Shown here in pieces: positions 1-9,546 of a DNA stretch of 64,000 nucleotides. The stretch is from DATFQE01 sp963733845 (lineage in GTDB: Bacteria; Actinomycetota; Thermoleophilia; Gaiellales; Gaiellaceae). Position 1 is the stretch's first letter. Each line of letters begins with the position of its first letter. The DNA lies in NCBI GenBank assembly GCA_963733845.1, contig CAVTEM010000007.1, positions 434,001-498,000 of the forward strand. Reading direction: 5' to 3'. The position numbers were made by a program, and so were the translations under genes. The notes beneath the pieces were generated by a model. It did no database searches, had not been told where the DNA came from, and saw only the letters and a list, made by a program, of their open reading frames with translations.

Positions 1-444
1 CGCTACTTCTCGACCTACGGGCCACGTCAGCGGCCCGACATGGCATTTCATCGGTTCTGCCGAGCCGCTCTGCGCGGCGAGCCGCTGACGGTCTTCGGAA
101 GCGGTGAGCAGACCCGAGACTTCACGTTCGTGGCCGATGTGGTCGCCGCGACGAGGGCTGCCGCGACCTCGCCGGCGGCCGGCGGTGGGGTCTACAACAT
201 CGGAGGCGGATCGCGCGTCAGCGTCAACGAGGCGCTCGAGCTGATCGGGTCGTACGCGGGGCGGCCACTCGAAATTCGCCGGCTCGAGTCGGAGAAGGGA
301 GACGTCAACAACACCGGCGCCGACACCTCGCGAGCGCGGCGAGACCTCGGCTTCAGCCCGACGACCTCGGTGGCGGAAGGATTGCGGGCCGAGTACGAAT
401 GGATGCGCGCCCGCGAGCGCGACCTGGTGCGCGCGAGCACCTGA
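1..444 (+). CDS. NAD-dependent sugar epimerase/dehydratase, C-terminal part
   Basis: Partial gene entering from the left edge; about 147 residues remain. It begins RYFSTYGPRQRPDMAF, the substrate-loop region of extended short-chain dehydrogenases (UDP-glucose 4-epimerase and UDP-glucuronate epimerase type), followed by GEPLTVFGSGEQTRDFTFV and VYNIGGGSRVSVNEAL, both typical of the C-terminal half. The Rossmann fold and catalytic YxxxK lie outside the window. It presumably interconverts a nucleotide sugar for the glycan cluster that follows. The exact substrate cannot be told from this part. It ends with TGA at 442-444. Confidence 0.85.
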   Translation, partial: RYFSTYGPRQRPDMAFHRFCRAALRGEPLTVFGSGEQTRDFTFVADVVAATRAAATSPAAGGGVYNIGGGSRVSVNEALELIGSYAGRPLEIRRLESEKGDVNNTGADTSRARRDLGFSPTTSVAEGLRAEYEWMRARERDLVRAST

Positions 445-474
445 GCCGCGGCCTCCAACCGCCTACGCGCGCTG

Positions 475-480
475 TACTCT
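475..480 (+). promoter_or_regulatory. Leaderless-type -10 box TACTCT
   Basis: TACTCT lies 7 bases before the ATG at 488. The spacing puts the transcription start at or next to the start codon, and there is no Shine-Dalgarno sequence. Function is inferred from position and consensus. Confidence 0.55.
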
Positions 481-487
481 CGCCGCG

Positions 488-901
488 ATGGCCGAGGAAC
501 GGGCGCCACAAACCGTCGAGGCGGAGCAACTCCTCGCCGGCCTGAAGGAACGGGTCGAGGAGGAGCGCGCAGCCGGCGCGTATGCCGACGACCTCTCCGC
601 GTTCGAGCTACAGAAGCCGGGCCCGGAGGAAGCTCCGGGCGCCCGCGTGCGGTTCCGGCCCGAGCTCGGCTTCTCGTCGAAGCGCGGTGATCGGGCGGCC
701 GATCACGGGGTCAAGCGCCTGCTGCTGCGGCTGCAGTTCTACGTCTTCGACGATCTCGCGAAGCAGGCCGACGAGGCGATCGCACGCGTCGAGCAGAAGC
801 TCGCGGTCGAGGTCGCGAATCGCGAGCGGCTGGAGAGCAGGATCGCCGAGCTGGAGGACACCCTCCGTCGGCTCGAAGAGCCTCAGCGGCGCGCCAGGTA
901 G
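488..901 (+). CDS. Hypothetical protein with C-terminal coiled coil
   Basis: A 137-residue protein of unknown function. Residues 1-60 are acidic and Pro/Ala-rich. Around residues 70-95 is LKRLLLRLQFYVFDD-like sequence (VKRLLLRLQFYVFDDLAKQ), and from about 95 to the end there is a heptad-like charged helix (AIARVEQKLAVEVANRERLE), consistent with a coiled coil. The neighbouring methyltransferase at 1907 has a similar helical N-terminal region, so this could be an oligomerisation partner or a stand-alone version of that segment; that is inference. Its 3' end overlaps the convergent FkbM methyltransferase by 19 bases. The start is supported by the -10 box just upstream. Confidence 0.7.
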   Translation: MAEERAPQTVEAEQLLAGLKERVEEERAAGAYADDLSAFELQKPGPEEAPGARVRFRPELGFSSKRGDRAADHGVKRLLLRLQFYVFDDLAKQADEAIARVEQKLAVEVANRERLESRIAELEDTLRRLEEPQRRAR

Positions 902-1897
902 AGCATCCAGTCCTCGCCGACCTGGCGCGTCAGGAGCTCATCGACCGTGACGTCCTTGACCTCGGGCTCGACGTCGATGTAGCGCAGCCGGAAGCCGGCT
1001 TCCTGGATCAGGGACAGGAAGCCGCGCGGATCCTCGTAGCGCGCGACGTTGAGCTCGAGCAGGAGGACGATCTCGGGGTTGTCGGCGATCGTCCTGCTCC
1101 ATCCCCCGCCAGACGCTCTCCTCGGCCCCTTCCACGTCGATCTTGATCAGGTCGACCCGCGGCCAGTCGGCCGTCAACGCGTCGATCGTCGTGGACTCGA
1201 CCTCGACCACCTCGTCGGTCGGGCCGGCCTCCTCCGAGAGGCGCGCATTCAGGCTCCGGTGCGCCGGGATGACCAGCTGGAGCTTCTCCCCGGCCTTGTC
1301 CGACGCGGCCTGCTGCGCGACGACGACGCCCGGGAACCCGTTGACGTCGAGCGTCTCCCGCAGCAACTCGGCGAGCCGGGGCGTCGGCTCGACCGGCACC
1401 ACGCGGCCCTCGGGGCCGACCGCGTCTGCCATGACCAGCGTGTAGTAGCCGTGGTTCGCACCGACGTCGAGGCAGTGCCAGCCCGGCCGGAGCGTGCGCG
1501 CGAGGGTGGTCGTGATCCACGACTCCCAGTACCCGTTCATCGCGAGATGCGGGGTGATGCCCGTCTCCTGTGCGTCCGCGTACACGAGGTACTTCCCGAG
1601 GACGCGACACAGAACGGTGTGGTCACCGAGGTACACGGCCCGCGATTCCTGGCGAGACACGACCTCGAGCAACTGACGGTCCAGGATGTGCGCCGGCAGC
1701 GTGCCCGGCGCCTCGGCGGTCGGGTCTGGCGGTGTCTCGACGGCGCTCGGCACGCCGTTTGGGCTGGGCTGCAGCAGGCGCAACGTGCGGCGCCGAGCGG
1801 CTCCGAGGACGCGTCGAATCGGCGTGGGAATGGCTTGGTGTCTGGGCCCGGCGATGGTGTGCCAGACTGTATGCGATGCCTCCGGCGACTGCTCCAA
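883..1897 (-). CDS. FkbM-family SAM-dependent methyltransferase (frameshifted)
   Basis: Class I methyltransferase of the FkbM type, which O-methylates sugars or natural products. The SAM-binding motif is LDVGANHGYYTLVMA near residue 140, followed by the EPTPRLAELL acidic loop and IKIDVEGAEESVWRGMEQ, the family signature. The frame breaks at about 1093; removing one base gives ADNPEIVLLLELNVARYEDP and an end at LYLARR with stop at 883-885, so the true gene is about 45 bases longer at the 3' end than the literal frame. The start (TTG at 1897) is uncertain. It is divergent from the methyltransferase at 1907 and overlaps the coiled-coil gene tail to tail. Confidence 0.85.
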
Positions 1898-1906
1898 AGC
1901 CGCTCG

Positions 1907-2919
1907 GTGAGCGCTGAGAGCGCTCCCGCACGCTCCTTCAAGGGCAGCGTGCGGTCACTTGCGAAGAAGCTTGCTTGGCCGCTCAGGCGCTTCTTCGATC
2001 CGCGCTTCACGGCCGTCCTGCAGGAGGTCGACGCGGTCAAGAGGATCGTGGCCGCGGACGCAGCGGCCGCCACCGAGACCACGATGTTCCTCGGCCGCTC
2101 GCTCGACGTCGTCCGGGCCCAGGTCGAGGAGCACGCCCGCGTGCTGGAGCAGCTTCATCGGCAGCTCGCCTTCGACCCGGATTCCCCGCATTCGGCGGAG
2201 GAGATCGACGCCAACACCGCGCGCGTCCTCAACTACGCGTCGAGCCACGAGGGCTTCGCCGCGCAGGCGAATCTGTGGTTCAACCCGGCGCTCCTGGTCG
2301 CCTACGAGCCGCGGCAGGTCGAGCTGCGCTGGGTGAACGAGCGCATCGTCGAGGTGCCCTATGCCTTTCGCGCGCTCTCCGGCCTCGATCGAGGCGCGAA
2401 GGTGCTGGACGTCGGCGCGACCGAGAGCACCGTGTGCCTCTCGCTCGCGACGCTCGGCTACGACGTGACCGCGGTCGACCCCCGTCCGAACCCGCTCTCG
2501 CACGAGCGGCTTCAGGTGGTCACGGCGCGCATCGAGGAATGGGAGGCCGAGACGCAGTTCGACGCGGTCGTCTGCCTGTCCACGATCGAGCACATCGGCA
2601 CGGCCTCCTACGAGCAGGACCCGAGCGGCGAGCGACTCGACCTGCAGGCGATGAACAGGATGCGCGACCTGACCCGACCGGGCGGAGTGCTCGTGCTGAC
2701 CACCGCGGTGAGCGGTAAGGCGACCGTCGGCGAGGGCGGCCGGATCTACGACCGCGCCGGGCTCGACGAGCTCATCGAGGGCTGGGACGTCTCCGACCTG
2801 ACACTCATCCAGCGACAAGGCGCGACGAACTGGCTCGCCGTCGACCGAGCCGATCGAAGACCTGGACCCCGAGGCCGAGACGGTGGCGATGATCACCGCG
2901 ACCAGGACGCGCCGACTGA
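1907..2919 (+). CDS. SAM-dependent methyltransferase with helical N-terminus
   Basis: About 335 residues. Residues 1-90 form a charged helical region (FTAVLQEVDAVKRIVAADA, VVRAQVEEHARVLEQLHRQ) resembling a coiled coil. The class I methyltransferase fold follows, with AKVLDVGATESTVCLSLATL (motif I), YDVTAVDPR, FDAVVCLSTIEHIGT and LTRPGGVLVLTT. Start GTG at 1907 is chosen because it follows the divergent gene directly. Near the 3' end single-base insertions at about 2841 and about 2890 obscure the terminus; the likely stop is TGA at 2917-2919, overlapping a CTG start of the next gene. The probable role is methylation of a glycan or glycolipid intermediate. Confidence 0.75.
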
Positions 2920-4068
2920 CAATCCGGCTCCTCTTCGACATCCAGGCACTGCAGAACCCGTGGTCGGCCGAGCGGGGCATCGGTCGTCACGTACACGAGC
3001 TCGCGCTCGCGCTCGGGCGCTGGCATGCGGAGCTCGAGCCCTGGTTCGTGCTCAACCCCGAGCTGCCCGTCACCGAGTCCATCGAGCGGCTCAGCGAATA
3101 CGGCCGCGTCGTCCCATCCGACGACTCCGACCTCCCGAGCAAGGCGATCTATCACGTTCCGTCCCCGCTCGAGCCCGTATCGATCGACCGCCTGTGGCCG
3201 CCGAGGCTTCGCTCCTCGGCGCTCGTGGTGACGCTCCACGACCTGATCCCCGGCGTCTTCCCCGACGAGAACATGCCCGATCCGGCGGTCCGGCGCTTCT
3301 ACTGGGCCAGGCTCGAGCTGCTTCGCCAGGCCGAGCTCGTCCTGAGCGTGTCCCAGGCGACCGCGGATGACGCTGTACGGCTGCTCGGCACGCGACCGGA
3401 CAGGCTCGTCGTCACGGGCGGCGGCGTCTCGGACGAGTTCTCGCCGCCGGAGAGCCGAACCGCTGCCCAAGCGGCGCTGCGCCGCCTTCGACCGGCGATC
3501 GAGGGCGAGTTCCTGCTCTACACGGGGGGCATGGACTACCGCAAGAACGTGGGCGGCTTGCTCTCCGCGTACGCCGGCCTTCCGGACGAGCTGCGCGGTC
3601 GATACAAGCTGGTGGTGGTCGGGCGCCTCGGCCTCGAAGACCCCCTCGGGCCGTTCGCGGCTCAGGCCGACTCGCTCGGCATCTCGGACCGGGTGGTCTT
3701 CACGGGATACGTCCCGGACGAGGAGCTGGTCCTGCTCTACCAGGCTGCGACCCTGTTCGTGTTCCCCTCCCTCTACGAAGGCTTCGGCCTCCCGGTTGTC
3801 GAGGCGCTGGCCTGCGGCGCCCCGGCGATCGTCGGCCGGAACTCATCGCTGGTCGAGCTGACCGACGAGGAGGACGCGCTCTTCGACGCGGCCGATCCCG
3901 AGTCGATCCGCGCCGCACTCGTCCGAGCGCTCACCGACGACGAGCTCCTGGAGCGGCTGCGACGACCCGCCATCCGGGATCGCTTCTCCTGGCGGATGAT
4001 CGCCGAGCGGACGGCGGATGCCTACGATCAGCGTGGTTCGTCTCCGGCGAACCTCAAGCGCTGGTTGA
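2916..4068 (+). CDS. GT4-family glycosyltransferase
   Basis: A retaining GT-B glycosyltransferase. The start of the reading core is TIRLLFDIQALQNPWSAERG with GIGRHVHELALAL (acceptor domain), then VVTLHDLIPGVFPDE, SVSQATADDAVRLL, and in the nucleotide-sugar domain LLYTGGMDYRKNVGGLL, VVFTGYVPDEELVLLYQAA and FVFPSLYEGFGLPVVEALAC, the EX7E motif of GT4. The first residue may be encoded by CTG at 2916 (CTGA overlap with the previous gene); an in-frame ATG at 2889 is the alternative. The literal frame runs on past 4030; an inserted base near 4035 hides the stop, which I place at TGA 4066-4068. Confidence 0.88.
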
Positions 4069-4081
4069 CGGGCGAGCGGGC

Positions 4082-4087
4082 TACGAT
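4082..4087 (+). promoter_or_regulatory. Leaderless-type -10 box TACGAT
   Basis: TACGAT 7 bases before the ATG at 4095, in the short gap after the GT4 stop. It supports 4095 as the true start of the next gene and marks it as a new transcription unit. Confidence 0.55.
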
Positions 4088-4094
4088 CCCGCGG

Positions 4095-5321
4095 ATGTGG
4101 CCTGAAGGCGGGGGGACGAGCTCGGCGGCGGTCGCGGCGCCCGAGGCGGCTCGACGAAGAGAGTCCGGCGCCGGAGCTCTCCGTCGTGATGCCGTGCCTG
4201 AACGAGGCGCGCACGATCGGGATCTGCATCCGCAAGGCGCAGGAGTCGTTCGAGCGCATCGGGATCTCCGGCGAGGTCGTGGTGGCCGACAACGGCTCGA
4301 CCGACGGCTCCCAGCAGATCGCCGAGGAGCTCGGCGCCCGCGTCGTGCCCGTGGAGAGGCGCGGGTACGGCGCCGCGCTAACGGGCGGGATCGCCGCCGC
4401 CCGCGGTCGCTGGGTGATCATGGGCGACGCCGACGACAGCTACGACTTCAGCGCCCTCGAGCCGTTCGTCGAGCGGCTGCGGGAGGGCTACGACCTGGTC
4501 GCCGGCAACCGCTTCAAGGGCGGGATCCATCCCGAGGCCATGCCCTGGCTGCACCGGCGGCTCGGTAATCCTGCGCTCTCGTTCATCGGCCGGAGGCTGT
4601 ACGGGACGGCCTGCGGTGACATCTACTGCGGCCTCCGCGGCTTCGACCGCGAGAAGATCGCGCGCGCTCGACGTCCGCTCGACCGGGATGGAGTTCGCGA
4701 TCGAGATGATCGTCAAGGCGACGATGCAGGGCCTTCGCGTGACCGAGGTGCCGACGACGCTCTCGCCCGACGCCGAAGGACGCGTGCCCCACCTCAACAC
4801 CTGGCGGGACGGCTGGAAGTCGCTCCGGCTGCTGATGCTCTACAGCCCCAGGTGGCTCTTCCTCTATCCGGGGCTCTTCCTTCTTCGTCTTCGGCCTCGC
4901 CGGGATGGTCTGGCTGATCCCCGGTGAGCGCGCGATCGGCGGCGTCGGGTTCGACGTGAGCACGCTGCTCTACTTCGCGCTCGCCGTCATCGTCGGGCTG
5001 CAGGCCGATCTTCTTCTTCCTGACGGCGCGCTGGTTCGGGATCAGCGAGGGCCTGCTGCCCGAGGATCCGCTCATTCGCCGGATCGTGGAGAGACCCCGT
5101 CGCCTCGAGTGGGCGCTCCTGATCGGCCTGCTGCTCGTCGCGTCCGGCGCTCGGCCTCTCGCTGTACGCCGTCGCCACCTGGAACAGCGCCGGCTTCGGG
5201 CCGTCTCGACTACCCCGACACGCTGCGCATCGTCATCCCCGGAGCAACGCTGATCGCCTGCGGGATGCAGACGGCATTGTCCGCGCTCTTCCTCGGCGTG
5301 CTCGGGCTTCGGCGTCGGTGA
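4095..5321 (+). CDS. GT2 glycosyltransferase with C-terminal membrane domain (frameshifted)
   Basis: Dolichol-phosphate-mannose-synthase-like GT2. The catalytic part shows ELSVVMPCLNEARTIGICI, VVVADNGSTDGSQQIAEELG, RGRWVIMGDADDSYDFSAL (DXD), then YGTACGDIYCGLRGF and STGMEFAIEMIVKA. The C-terminal 150 residues contain about four hydrophobic segments (LFLYPGLFFFVFGLAGMVWL, STLLYFALAVIVGLQAIFFF, WALLIGLLLVASG, ALSALFLGVLGL), suggesting it loads a sugar onto polyprenyl phosphate at the membrane. Inserted bases at about 4151, 4668, 4877, 5008, 5152 and 5207 break the frame. Without them the protein is about 405 residues, normal for this family. The ATG at 4095 is supported by the -10 box. Confidence 0.85.
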
Positions 5322-5334
5322 AGGACCGGGCGGG

Positions 5335-7318
5335 GTGGCGGCGACGCGCGAGAAGCAGGAGCGCGGCTCGGCTCGCGGACGTCGGCCCGCCTCCCCACGC
5401 GCCTCGCTCTGGCGGCTGGTCGCCGGACTGATTCCCTTCGCCGTTGCGTTCGCGGTCTACCTGTTCGTCTTCCTCGATGATGCAGCCCGGTGCGACCGGT
5501 GACGAGCCGCACTACCTGATCACCGCCGAGAGCATCGCCTTCGACGGCGACGTCGATCTCACCAACGACTACACGAGCCAAGAGCGGGTGCTCCGGATGG
5601 TGAACGTGTTCCCGCTCGGGCCCGATGCCGGGGTCTACAAGGAATCCGGCGAGCTGCGGCCGATCCGCGGCGTCGGACTGCCTGCGGTGCTCGCGCCCGG
5701 AGTCGCTCTCGGCGGGCTGACGGGAGCGCGCCTCGTGATGGTGCTCATCGCGGCGCTGCTGGCCGATCAGCTCTACCGCCTGCTTCGAGACCTCCGGCTC
5801 CGACGGCGATATCGAGTGCTGGCCTGGGCAGCAGCGATCTTCTGCCTCCCGGTCGTCCTCTTCTCGAGCCAGATCTATCCCGAGCTCGCCGGCGCGTTGC
5901 TGGTCGTCGTCGCCTTACGAGTGATGATCGTCGGCGCTTCGTAGGTTGCCGCACTCGTGCTGGCTCGGCCGCCGCTGCCGCCCTCGTCTGGCTCCACGTG
6001 CGCTATGTCCCGCTCTCGGTCGGGATCTTCTTCGGGCTCCTCCTCGCCGCGTGCGTCCACGGCTGGAGCCCGGCTAGCCGAGGCCGTGGCCTCAGGGGCA
6101 CGCTCCGGGCGGCGCGCGCGCTCGTCGTTCGCTGCGCCACCGTCCTCGTCAAGCGCTGGCGCACGTCGACGCTGCCGGTCGTCGCTCCATATGCCGTCGG
6201 CTTCGTGTTGCTCGCCGTCGCCTTCGAGCACTGGTACGGGAGCCCCGATCTCCACGCCTCGTACGAGGCGTACGGAAGTCCCGCCGTCGGGACCGGCCAC
6301 TGGGACTTCTGGTACCACTTCGCGCTGAGGGACATCCTCGATCCCGTCGTCGGCTGGATCCCCTTCGCGCCGGTTCACTGGCTCGGATTCGCCGGCCTCG
6401 GCTGCCTCGTCGTCATGTTCGGCTGGCCCGCGGCCGGGGCCATCGCCGTGGCCGCCGGCTACGAGCTGCTCATCTCGAGCGTCGGGACCGGCGTCGGCTT
6501 CGGCCTGCCCGCGCGCTATCCGATGATCGTCGTTCCGCTCATCGCCGTCCCACTGGCGGTCGTGATCCAGAAGATCCGGGTGGCGCGGCTGATGTTCGTT
6601 CCGCTCCTGGCCGTCTCGCTCGTCTTCGCCGTCGCGGCCGCGCGCGAACTTCGCACAGTTGTATCCCGGCGACGTTCAGCGGATCGTCGGACTGCGCAGC
6701 ACGGCCCCGGCTTTCCCGGAGCTGGCCGGCGTTCAGGCGCCGGTGTCCTTCACCCTGGCGCCGGACGCGTCGCCGGCGCCGCAGACGGGGAGGCTCGAAG
6801 GAGACGAGGTCGTCGCAAGGGCGCGTCGAGACGGCGCCGGGTTCGTCCGGTTCGGGCCGTGGGTGGGGCTCAAGGCCGGCGCATACAGGCGACGTTCGCC
6901 CTGGCGGCCGAGGGGGTGCGCCCCAGCGCACCGGCCGCCACCGTCCAGATCATCGGTGCCGGAGCGAGCGGCATCGCACAGCAAGGAGCTCACCGGCCGC
7001 GAGCTGCGGTCGCGGCGGCCTCAAGAACATCGACATGAACTTCGCGACGCCGGGGGGTCGCTTCGTCGAAACACGCGTCTACTACCACGGCAGGGGCACG
7101 CTGCGTGTGGGCCCGATCACTGTCCAGGAGATCGCCGTGCCCCAGCCCGTGACGCACTACCGCGACTGGCCGCTGGTCTTCCTGTGGGTGGGCGGGACAT
7201 TCCTCGTCGGCTGGTTGTTCGTCCAGGTCATGCTGCTGAGCCGCCAGCGACGCGCGAAGCGGCGACCGGCGTCGCGGGCTCAGGGCGTCCGGCGCTCCGA
7301 GAGCTCGCGCCGTCCTAG
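5335..7318 (+). CDS. GT-C-like polytopic membrane protein (frameshifted)
   Basis: About 655 residues once inserted bases near 5477, 5940, 6648, 6885, 7010 and 7290 are removed. The N-terminal membrane helix (LVAGLIPFAVAFAVYLFVFL) is followed by QPGATGDEPHYLITAESIA, resembling the Asp-Glu-containing first outer loop of GT-C/GT39 polyprenyl-sugar glycosyltransferases. Several hydrophobic segments follow (VLAWAAAIFCLPVVLFSSQ, VPLSVGIFFGLLLAACVHGW, GLGCLVVMFGWPAAGAIAVA). A soluble outer domain comes next (APAFPELAGVQAPVSFTLAP to VGPITVQEI), then a last helix WPLVFLWVGGTFLVGWLFVQ. Start GTG at 5335 is 13 bases after the GT2 stop. The acceptor is unknown. Confidence 0.7.
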
Positions 7319-7321
7319 GCT
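7316..7321 (+). promoter_or_regulatory. -10 box TAGGCT overlapping the upstream stop codon
   Basis: TAGGCT lies 11 bases before the ATG at 7333. Its first three bases are the TAG stop codon of the GT-C-like protein, so a new leaderless or near-leaderless transcript would begin exactly where the previous gene ends. Confidence 0.45.
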
Positions 7322-7332
7322 CCCGCCGCTCG

Positions 7333-8482
7333 ATGCACATCTGCCTCGTCTACGACCTGCTCTTGCCGTACACCATCGGCGGCGCGGAGCGCTGGTACCG
7401 CGACCTCGCCGAGCGTCTGGCCGCCGAGGGACATCGGGTCACCTACCTGACGCTGCGCCACTGGCCCGAAGGCGAGGTCGTGGAGGTGCCGGGGGTCGAG
7501 GTCGTAGCGGTCGGCCCCAGGCTCGAGTTCTACACCTCGAGCGGACGGAGGCGGATCGGGCCGGCACTTCGCTTCGGGCTGGGCGTCCTCCGCCATCTCA
7601 TTCGCGCGGGCGGGCGGTATGACGTCGTCCATACCGCTTCGTTCCCCTACTTCTCGCTGCTCGCTGCCGCGGCTGGCCCGGCGACGACACGGTTCCGGAT
7701 CGTCGTCGATTGGTTCGAGGTCTGGTCGAGCGAGTACTGGCGCGAGTACCTGGGACCGGTCGGTGGGCGCATCGGACTCGCGGTTCAGCGCCGCTGCATC
7801 CGCGTGCCGCACCAGCCTTTCTGCTTCTCGCAGCTGTTCGCACGACGGCTCCAGGAACAGGGCGTGCGCGGCGAGGTGACGGTGCTCGAGGGCATCTACG
7901 CAGGGCCGCCCGGCGCGCCGCCGGAGCCGGCCGAGCCGGTGGTCGTCTTCGCGGGGCGCCACATCCCCGAGAAACAGGCGACCGCACTGGTGCCGGCGAT
8001 CGCTCGCGCCCGCGAGCGCGTGCCCGAGCTCCGAGGCGAGATCCTCGGCGACGGCCCCGCCCGACCCGAGGTGCTACGCCTGATCGCAGAGCACGGCCTC
8101 GAAGGCGCCGTGGAGGCGCCCGGGTTCGTGGACGAGGAGCGACTGCGCAGCACCGTTCGACGCGCGCTCTGCCTCGCGCTGCCGTCGAGGCGCGAGGGCT
8201 ACGGCCTCGTGGTCGTCGAAGCGGCCGCGCTCGGCGTGCCGAGCGTGGTCGTGCGCGGCCCTGACAACGCCGCTACCGAGCTCGTCGAGGAAGGCGAGAA
8301 CGGGGCGGTGGCCGACTCCGTCGAGCCCTCCGAGCTGGCGGCCGCGATCCTCCGCGTGCACGACGGGGGGCCCCGCGCTGCGCGATTCGACCGCCGCCTG
8401 GTTCGACCGCAACGCCGACCGGCTCTCGCTCGATCGCTCGCTCGAGACCGTGCTGGCGGTCTATGCGGGACGTGCGGGCTGA
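7333..8482 (+). CDS. GT4-family glycosyltransferase (frameshifted near the end)
   Basis: About 382 residues. It begins MHICLVYDLLLPYTIGGAER, a classic GT4 N-terminus with the Gly-rich loop. It continues with DVVHTASFPYFSLLAAAAG, VVVFAGRHIPEKQATALVPA, LRGEILGDGPARPEVLRLI and CLALPSRREGYGLVVVEAAA (EX7E motif), consistent with a retaining glycosyl transfer in repeat-unit assembly. One inserted base at about 8375 breaks the C-terminus; the corrected end is LSLDRSLETVLAVYAGRAG with TGA at 8480-8482. The next gene starts 12 bases later, so the two are probably co-transcribed. Confidence 0.9.
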
Positions 8483-8494
8483 GGCGGTCGCCTC

Positions 8495-9540
8495 GTGACT
8501 CCCGTCCATCAACTCCTCCCTGCCGCCGCGCCCCACGACGCGATCACCGGGCAGGCCTTCGCCTGGCGTGACCTTCTGCGGGACCTGGGGATATGAGAGC
8601 GAGATCGTCGCCGAGCACGTGCATCCCGAGCTGATCGGGACCGTGCAGACCCTCGACCGGGCCGGCAAGCGCCTGGTCGACGCAGGCGCCGTGATCCTGC
8701 GGTACGCGCTCTGGAGCTCCACGGCGGAGGTGGCCCGCGCGCCGAGGACCGCGGGCGCTCTGCTACCACAACATCACGCCCGGAGACCTGCTCCGCCACT
8801 TCAACCCGTACATCGCCGAGCTCTGCGACCGCGGCCGGGCGGCCCTGGCCGGCTTTCGGGGCGAGCCGAGGTGCTGATCGCCGACTCCACCTTCAACGCT
8901 GCCGAGCTCCGCGACGCCGGGCTCGGTGACGCCACCGTGGTCCCGCTGCTGCTCGAGCGGCCGGCCGAGATCCCGCGCCGCGAGCCGAACCGGGAGCCGA
9001 TCGTCGTCACCGTCGGGAGAATCGTTCCGAACAAGCGGCTCGACGAAGTGATCAAGTCGTTCGCGCTCTACCAGCGCAGGCACGCGCCCGACGCGTCGCT
9101 GGTGATCGTCGGGTCGGAGCTCGGCTTCGAGAACTACCGCGCCGCGCTCGACGTCCTCGTCGCGAGGATCGGCGTGCGCCGTGTGCACTTCACCGGCCCG
9201 ATCTCGTCCGAAGCTCGCGACGCCTGGTATCGCCGCGCGGACGTGTACCTCTCGATGTCGGTGCACGAGGGCTTCTGCGCGCCGCTGATCGAGGCGCTCG
9301 CCCACGGGGTGCCGGTGGTGGCACGCGCCGCGGGCGCCGTGCCGGAGACGCTGGGCGGCGCCGGGCTCCTGCTCGACGGCGGCGATCTTGCCGCTCGTCT
9401 CGGAGGCGCTCGACGAGCTCGCCTCGTCGCCCTCGACTCGCGCTGCCCTCTACGAGGCCGCCGAGCGGCGGCTCGCCGACCTGCAACCGTCCGTCCTCGC
9501 GCCGCGCATCCGGTCGGCGCTCGCACCGCTGCTCGGGTAG
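8495..9540 (+). CDS. GT4-family glycosyltransferase (frameshifted)
   Basis: About 345 residues. The GTG start at 8495 gives MTPVHQLLPAAAPHDAITGQ, matching GT4 proteins that open with HQLLPxxxxGDAI. Signature parts are YHNITPGDLLRHFNPYIAEL, VLIADSTFNAAELRDAG, PIVVTVGRIVPNKRLDEVIK and YLSMSVHEGFCAPLIEALAH. Inserted bases at about 8590, 8757, 8860 and 9388 interrupt the literal frame; corrected, it runs to SALAPLLG with TAG at 9538-9540. It lies between two other GT4 genes with gaps of 12 and 6 bases, so the three form one transcription unit. Confidence 0.87.
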
Positions 9541-9546
9541 ACCGGC

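Noticed and set aside
1049..3370. A 773-residue + strand open frame
   Set aside because: Only its middle (1907 to about 2840) encodes a methyltransferase; the first 285 codons are the antisense of the FkbM gene and the last part is out of frame with the GT4 gene.
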